In this document: one piece after another, positions 53,756 to 57,125 of the stretch
Numbering within the stretch: the first letter of the stretch is position 1
Layout of the letters: every line of letters begins with the position of its first letter
Source: a virus
Virus record (IMG/VR): IMGVR_UViG_3300027712_000036
Span: 1 to 57,125 of that record
DNA length: 57,125 nucleotides
Direction: 5' to 3' (one strand)
Program-made: the position numbers and the translations under genes
The notes under the pieces: generated by a model
Seen by the model: only the letters and a program-made list of their open reading frames with translations
Database searches by the model: none
What the model was told of the DNA's origin: nothing

Positions 53756-53773
53756 TTATTCACACATATTAAA
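53756..53773 (+). promoter_or_regulatory. Shared 5'-UTR box, copy 2
   Basis: TTATTCACACATATTAAA, ending ten bases before the ATG at 53784; it differs from copy 1 by a single base. Shorter CACACA versions precede the genes at 54362 and 54778. Confidence 0.5.
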
Positions 53774-53783
53774 TAATTTAATC

Positions 53784-54083
53784 ATGGAAGAAACAATCAT
53801 TAAGGGTAAAAAGGTTCATAATTTAGAGATTAGAAGTCCTAAAGTAAGAAAGCTTTTAGAAGAGCTTTGTGTTAATTATAAGATTGATCCTCATGAAAAT
53901 GTAATTTTATTTGATTTTAAAGGATTTGATTTTTCCATTAAGAGAGCTAATGGGTTGGATTATTTTATAACCAAAATGTTAGACAAGGCTTATAAAGATG
54001 GATATAGAATAGGTTGTAAATCATTAGGACGTTCAATTGTAAATACAATTATTGAAAAAAACGAGTATAATAATTCACTTTAA
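53784..54083 (+). CDS. Small hypothetical protein (99 aa)
   Basis: MEETIIKGKKVHNLEIRSPK, LCVNYKIDPHENVILFDFKG, DKAYKDGYRIGCKSLGRSIV. Mixed alpha/beta and basic at the C-terminus. No motif recognised. It begins a run of four closely spaced genes (53784-54693) that ends at a terminator. The structured leader with an attenuator-like hairpin suggests regulated expression. Confidence 0.65.
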   Translation: MEETIIKGKKVHNLEIRSPKVRKLLEELCVNYKIDPHENVILFDFKGFDFSIKRANGLDYFITKMLDKAYKDGYRIGCKSLGRSIVNTIIEKNEYNNSL

Positions 54084-54094
54084 AACTAATAACA

Positions 54095-54343
54095 ATGGCT
54101 ATTAACCTTATTAAAGAGAAACTTGAGAAGCAATTAGAGCTTCTTGAGGAATTAGAAGTGGCATATTCAGCAGAATTATGTAAATACGTAGTTAAATATG
54201 AATACAATGAAGGAGATAGGAAAGTTTATTCTCTATATGATAGAGAAGAAGATAAGCTTATTAAAATGGACAAGCATGAAAGGATTATGTCTTGGTTCAA
54301 TGTTAGAAACATCGATCTAAACAAAGTAAAATTTATTAATTAA
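54095..54343 (+). CDS. Small hypothetical protein (82 aa)
   Basis: MAINLIKEKLEKQLELLEEL forms a Leu-rich helix; the second half has short strands (YVVKYEYNEGDRKVYSLYD) and ends SWFNVRNIDLNKVKF. Possibly a helix-plus-sheet protein-binding module. 11 bases from the gene before and 18 to the next. Unknown. Confidence 0.65.
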   Translation: MAINLIKEKLEKQLELLEELEVAYSAELCKYVVKYEYNEGDRKVYSLYDREEDKLIKMDKHERIMSWFNVRNIDLNKVKFIN

Positions 54344-54361
54344 AAATAAAAACTCACACAC

Positions 54362-54559
54362 ATGAAAAAAGGATTTTATTTATTTATGACAATTTTTATG
54401 ATTATTGTCACAACAGGAATGTTATTTGCTGGATTTGCTGTTCTTCCTGTTAGCAGGATTAACTTTATGCTTATCAATGCACTATCATTAATGGGCTATT
54501 TAGGAGCATTTTGTTATTTTGATTCATTCATCAAAGTTAAAACACCAACAAAAAAATGA
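54362..54559 (+). CDS. Two-pass membrane protein (65 aa)
   Basis: Two hydrophobic segments: FYLFMTIFMIIVTTGMLFAG (5-24) and INFMLINALSLMGYLGAFCY (33-52), with basic ends (MKKG; KVKTPTKK), so both termini are probably cytoplasmic. It is preceded by a CACACA leader directly before the ATG. Overlaps the next gene by four bases (ATGA). Role unknown. Confidence 0.65.
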   Translation: MKKGFYLFMTIFMIIVTTGMLFAGFAVLPVSRINFMLINALSLMGYLGAFCYFDSFIKVKTPTKK

Positions 54560-54693
54560 CAACAGAAAAAATAACAATATCAGATGAGCACTATTGGCTT
54601 ATTGATGGACACAAAATTTGGGCTGAGACATTACAAGATGCTCTTGCCCTTCTTCCTATTATGGAAGACCTTGAGAGATTAACGTGGGGTTAA
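54556..54693 (+). CDS. Small acidic protein (45 aa)
   Basis: MTTEKITISDEHYWLIDGHK, then IWAETLQDALALLPIMEDLE. It starts in the stop of the membrane protein gene (ATGA), a coupling that supports it as real in spite of its size. It ends 12 bases before a terminator. A short sheet followed by one helix; unknown function, perhaps a partner of the membrane protein. Confidence 0.6.
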   Translation: MTTEKITISDEHYWLIDGHKIWAETLQDALALLPIMEDLERLTWG

Positions 54694-54705
54694 TTATGGA
54701 AGGAC

Positions 54706-54737
54706 AGGCCTGATGTTTCTACATCTGGGCTTTTATT
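54706..54737 (+). terminator. Terminator of the 53784-54693 gene run
   Basis: AGGCC/GGCTT plus GATGT/ACATC with a small internal loop and TTCT apical loop (54706-54732), then TTATTT. Moderately strong. Confidence 0.65.
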
Positions 54738-54777
54738 TAAACAAATAAACATACATTTATAAACAAAACACACAAAC

Positions 54778-55143
54778 ATGAAAAAAATCATTTATTGGCT
54801 ATTATTAATAGCTACAGTTGTATTTGTAGGAGTATTTATTTATCATTTCTTCTATTCTTGTAAAGAAATAGAACATTATATAATCATCTTAATGGGAGCA
54901 TTTGCATCCTTTATATTGATGATTATGTTTAAATCAAGACCAATGGACACAAAAGAAGAAATCATATACAACGATCTTGTTGAACTAAAGGGAGTGACAG
55001 CTCTTCTCATCATTGCAGCAATTTGTATGTTCTTGCTTGCATGTCTATCAGGATGTTCACACAATGGATATGGATGCCATGGTAATTCAAGAACAATGAC
55101 TGGTGAAGGAATAAAGAAACATAACATAAGACGTTCTTATTAA
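54778..55143 (+). CDS. Membrane protein with Cys-rich end (121 aa)
   Basis: Hydrophobic segments at 4-27 (IIYWLLLIATVVFVGVFIYH), 34-50 (IIILMGAFASFILMIMF) and 72-92 (GVTALLIIAAICMFLLACLS). The tail CSHNGYGCHGNSRTMTG is a pattern I associate with small phage membrane proteins of Bacteroidota hosts. LLACLSGC resembles a lipobox but is far from the N-terminus, so it is not a normal lipoprotein signal. CACACA lies shortly before the start. Function unknown. Confidence 0.65.
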   Translation: MKKIIYWLLLIATVVFVGVFIYHFFYSCKEIEHYIIILMGAFASFILMIMFKSRPMDTKEEIIYNDLVELKGVTALLIIAAICMFLLACLSGCSHNGYGCHGNSRTMTGEGIKKHNIRRSY

Positions 55144-55214
55144 ATAATTATGTGTGAAGGGTCTCCTGAAATCTATTTAGACGTAGGGAGAACTTACACA
55201 TTAAAACAAAACAA

Positions 55215-55382
55215 ATGAAATACATATTATTATTGTTGTGCATATATAGTTGTACACCTCAGTATTCTTACATTCCTAGTAAAAGGGAAATTAGAAGAGA
55301 TACAAGAAGATATATGAGACATCATAATACAGGGAACTACATAATTCCCAATCACCCAACATATCAAGTTTCAACCCATTAA
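55215..55382 (+). CDS. Small lipoprotein-like peptide (55 aa)
   Basis: MKYILLLLCIYSCTPQYSYI: a short Leu-rich signal with a Cys at 13 (IYSC, an imperfect lipobox), then a basic body (SKREIRRDTRRYMRHHNTG). It ends with TAA 11 bases before the next ATG. It could be exported and lipid-anchored. Coding status is supported by spacing and composition only. The 71 bases before it hold a weak CTCC/GGAG pairing and no gene. Confidence 0.5.
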   Translation: MKYILLLLCIYSCTPQYSYIPSKREIRRDTRRYMRHHNTGNYIIPNHPTYQVSTH

Positions 55383-55393
55383 AACAAATTATT

Positions 55394-55909
55394 ATGTATC
55401 AGTTAGCAAAGCTTGTATTAAAATCTTACATGCCAAGATCCCTTGAGAAAGGAATGTTGTTCTATACTAATGTTGGACAACAGCTTAAAGTGATAACTCT
55501 TGAAGATGTTCCTCGTGACCATGAAGAATATATGAGAACACATGGTGCTCCTGTTGAATTGTACATCATCTCACACACCAATCCTAACACACCAGAATAT
55601 TACATCATTGCACAACCTCATCAAATAGGTTGGATTGATGAAGGTGACCACACTGATGAGTTGAGAGATATTACAATAACAGATGTTAACACTATTATGG
55701 AAGATTATGATGGATTTGTAAAGGTGGATGTTATTGAACACTATACAGATGATGATGAAGTTCAATATGATGACATGTATAAACTTGTTCCTAATATATA
55801 TATGGAAAAAGCAATCATTGCTCCATATTATGAATATTACGATCAACAAGAATATATATTAGAGGGTGATGAAGAGTGGATTGTTGATGATGATTCTGAA
55901 CAAAATTAA
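55394..55909 (+). CDS. Acidic hypothetical protein (171 aa)
   Basis: The N-terminal half has alternating strands (KGMLFYTNVGQQLKVITLED; VELYIISHTNPNTPEYYIIA). The C-terminal half is very rich in Asp, Glu and Tyr (YTDDDEVQYDDMYK; EYILEGDEEWIVDDDSEQN). Strong negative charge recalls DNA-mimic or inhibitor proteins, but this is not evidence of such a role. No family recognised. Confidence 0.65.
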   Translation: MYQLAKLVLKSYMPRSLEKGMLFYTNVGQQLKVITLEDVPRDHEEYMRTHGAPVELYIISHTNPNTPEYYIIAQPHQIGWIDEGDHTDELRDITITDVNTIMEDYDGFVKVDVIEHYTDDDEVQYDDMYKLVPNIYMEKAIIAPYYEYYDQQEYILEGDEEWIVDDDSEQN

Positions 55910-55920
55910 ATTAATTAGTT

Positions 55921-56073
55921 ATGAAAACAATTTTAATTAAAATCATATTTGGTGAGAGTAAACCAATTGATTCATGCTCAACAGGAGTAACAACAGTCAC
56001 ACCAGATGAACAACTATCATTCAATCAATGGTGTATTGCATTAAACGTAAGTAGATATTACGGAAAATATTAG
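55921..56073 (+). CDS. Small hypothetical protein (50 aa)
   Basis: MKTILIKIIFGESKPIDSCS, then TGVTTVTPDEQLSFNQWCIA, ending in TAG. It starts 11 bases after the previous stop and is followed by a strong terminator, the last gene of its run. Unknown function; moderate confidence that it is expressed. Confidence 0.55.
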   Translation: MKTILIKIIFGESKPIDSCSTGVTTVTPDEQLSFNQWCIALNVSRYYGKY

Positions 56074-56093
56074 TTTGTGTGTATGTGTGAAAT

Positions 56094-56127
56094 GCTCTTG
56101 ACATTAATTTGTCAGGAGCTTTTTTTT
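56094..56127 (+). terminator. Strong intrinsic terminator
   Basis: GCTCTTGACA pairs with TGTCAGGAGC (one T-G pair) around TTAATT (56094-56119), followed by eight T. The clearest terminator in the window. Confidence 0.9.
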
Positions 56128-56150
56128 AATTCATTAAAAATCAATTAATT

Positions 56151-56591
56151 ATGAAGATTTTAAAAATTGAACACCATTATTATTTAATGGAAGAGTCAAG
56201 TATTACAGAAGGGAATTATATGTGGAATGGTGTTATTATGTATAAAATCATAAAGAACACATCTATGCCTCAAAGAGGATGGAAAATCATTGGGACAACT
56301 GATCATTTAGAAGACCTTCCAAAGATGGATATACAAATGTTAGAAAAACCCACTCCTACACAGTTTAATTCAGCAGATGTAATACATTATTCTAATTGGG
56401 TGTTGAGCTGGTGTTCTACAAACAAATATAGAAAAACAGGTGATGGTGTACAACCATTTGGAATAGGAGACAGTATAACAGATGAAAAACTATTTGAAAT
56501 GTATTTAACATCTATTTCTCCTAATAAGACAGAATGGAATGATGTAGAAGCTACAGTGCATGGAGATGTTGTGATCATCACTAAACTATAA
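56151..56591 (+). CDS. Hypothetical protein (146 aa)
   Basis: MKILKIEHHYYLMEESSITE, MPQRGWKIIGTTDHLEDLPK, then IHYSNWVLSWCSTNKYRKTG and TVHGDVVIITKL. A mixed alpha/beta soluble protein with conserved-looking Trp and Cys (WVLSWCSTNKYRK) but no motif I can name. It starts after the strong terminator, so it needs its own promoter; I cannot place one with confidence. Three bases separate it from the next gene. Confidence 0.65.
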   Translation: MKILKIEHHYYLMEESSITEGNYMWNGVIMYKIIKNTSMPQRGWKIIGTTDHLEDLPKMDIQMLEKPTPTQFNSADVIHYSNWVLSWCSTNKYRKTGDGVQPFGIGDSITDEKLFEMYLTSISPNKTEWNDVEATVHGDVVIITKL

Positions 56592-56594
56592 ATA

Positions 56595-57125
56595 ATGGCA
56601 GAAAGAAAAAAAACATACATCAATGCATTCAATAAACATAAATGTAGGGAGTTTTTATTCTCTTTATTTGCTGAAAAACAGATTAATAAAATTGTAGGGT
56701 TAGCTGGTCCAGATATAAATGATTATGTAAAATTTTGTAAATCAAAAGGTTATACAGAGTTTGAAATATATGAAAACCATATTTCTACAATATTTGATCA
56801 AATTAGGTTTTTAAGAACAAAATCTAAAGTGAGTCTTACATATGGAAATATTCTTAATGCAGATGTTAATAGAAAGAATGTATTATTTGATCTTGATTAT
56901 TGTGTAACAACAAAATACATGAATTTACATTTAAAAAAGTTTAATAACAACTTTATTATGACATTTTCAAGAAGAATTACTAATAAAGAAACATTTGATT
57001 CATTCTTTAAAGCAAAGAAAGAAACATTAAAATCTATACTCACTGTATTTAGTCCTATTAAACATTCTATTCTGACCACAGAGAATGGAAATACATATTA
57101 CTATGTGGAATATCGTGACACATCA
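56595..57125 (+). CDS. Methyltransferase-like hypothetical protein (partial, at least 177 aa)
   Basis: Open to the window end. GLAGPDINDY near residue 35 (glycine loop), FEIYEN near 57 (acidic end of strand 2), LTYGNIL near 82 and FDLDYCVT near 98 follow the order of motifs I, II, III and IV of Rossmann-fold methyltransferases. IMTFSRR near 120 is a further strand. This is an inference from spacing and not a recognised family; the substrate could be DNA, RNA or protein. It starts three bases after the preceding stop. Confidence 0.4.
   Translation, partial: MAERKKTYINAFNKHKCREFLFSLFAEKQINKIVGLAGPDINDYVKFCKSKGYTEFEIYENHISTIFDQIRFLRTKSKVSLTYGNILNADVNRKNVLFDLDYCVTTKYMNLHLKKFNNNFIMTFSRRITNKETFDSFFKAKKETLKSILTVFSPIKHSILTTENGNTYYYVEYRDTS

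Noticed and set aside
53620-53760. tRNA or group I intron core, suggested by CTAAACGGTGGG and stem-rich sequence
   Set aside because: There is no cloverleaf, no TTCGA-type T loop and no complete set of intron core elements; neighbouring genes are not interrupted.
1-57125. Stop-codon recoding (TAG to Gln or TGA to Trp) as in some crAss-like phages
   Set aside because: Large late genes are intact under the standard code, and TAG and TGA end several genes, for example at 37244, 53620, 56073 (TAG) and 50398, 54559 (TGA).
1-57125. Integrase, transposase, diversity-generating retroelement or reverse transcriptase
   Set aside because: No matching motifs or template/variable repeats were seen on either strand; the variable-looking regions are better explained by Thr/Ser-linked modules.

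Overview
The window is part of a crAss-like phage genome (order Crassvirales), a short-tailed dsDNA phage of Bacteroidota. The gene set and order support this: TerL, portal, scaffold-like protein, major capsid protein, conserved crAss structural genes, a P22 gp4-like tail tube protein, a P22 gp10-like tail stabilisation ('muzzle') protein, IHF/HU-like small proteins, and very large virion proteins including the capsid-packaged RNA polymerase with its DFDID catalytic motif. The DNA is AT-rich. TAA, TAG and TGA all act as stops, so the standard code applies; I see no sign of the TAG or TGA recoding known in some crAss-like phages. Host-type promoters (TTTG, 19-21 bases, TAnnTTTG/A) fit a Bacteroidota host. 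I cannot name the family or species.

Layout. From about 52.0 kb leftwards to position 1, every supported gene is on the minus strand and forms one long late (morphogenesis) block. Reading in the direction of transcription it holds: a small membrane protein; regulatory and accessory small proteins (winged-helix, IHF/HU-like, zinc ribbon); a terminase module; portal; an SPFH/band-7 protein; scaffold; capsid; head-completion and fibre genes; a metallophosphoesterase; ring, tube and muzzle genes; and finally the giant internal proteins, including a 4148-residue RNA polymerase. From about 52.1 kb rightwards, all genes are on the plus strand. They are small, mostly unknown proteins of an early or accessory block, separated by terminators and by unusually structured intergenic RNA. 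The window is open at both ends: a metallopeptidase-motif protein is cut at position 1 and a methyltransferase-like protein at 57125. No replication genes, tRNAs, integrase, CRISPR or insertion sequences were seen.

How it works together. The divergent promoter zone near 51.6-52.2 kb probably separates early from late transcription. The virion RNA polymerase made by the late block would enter the next cell with the DNA and transcribe early genes, as shown for phi14:2 gp66. Fibre and tail genes share Thr/Ser-rich linker cassettes that look like recombination joints for swapping receptor-binding domains.

Most notable: a 151-nt intergenic RNA at 53243-53393 with a closing helix, a branched core, a 13-bp helix and a pseudoknot; related leader-like RNAs nearby; an SPFH protein inside the head module; and a muzzle protein whose C-terminal segment has become a separate gene after acquisition of Thr/Ser-linker domains.
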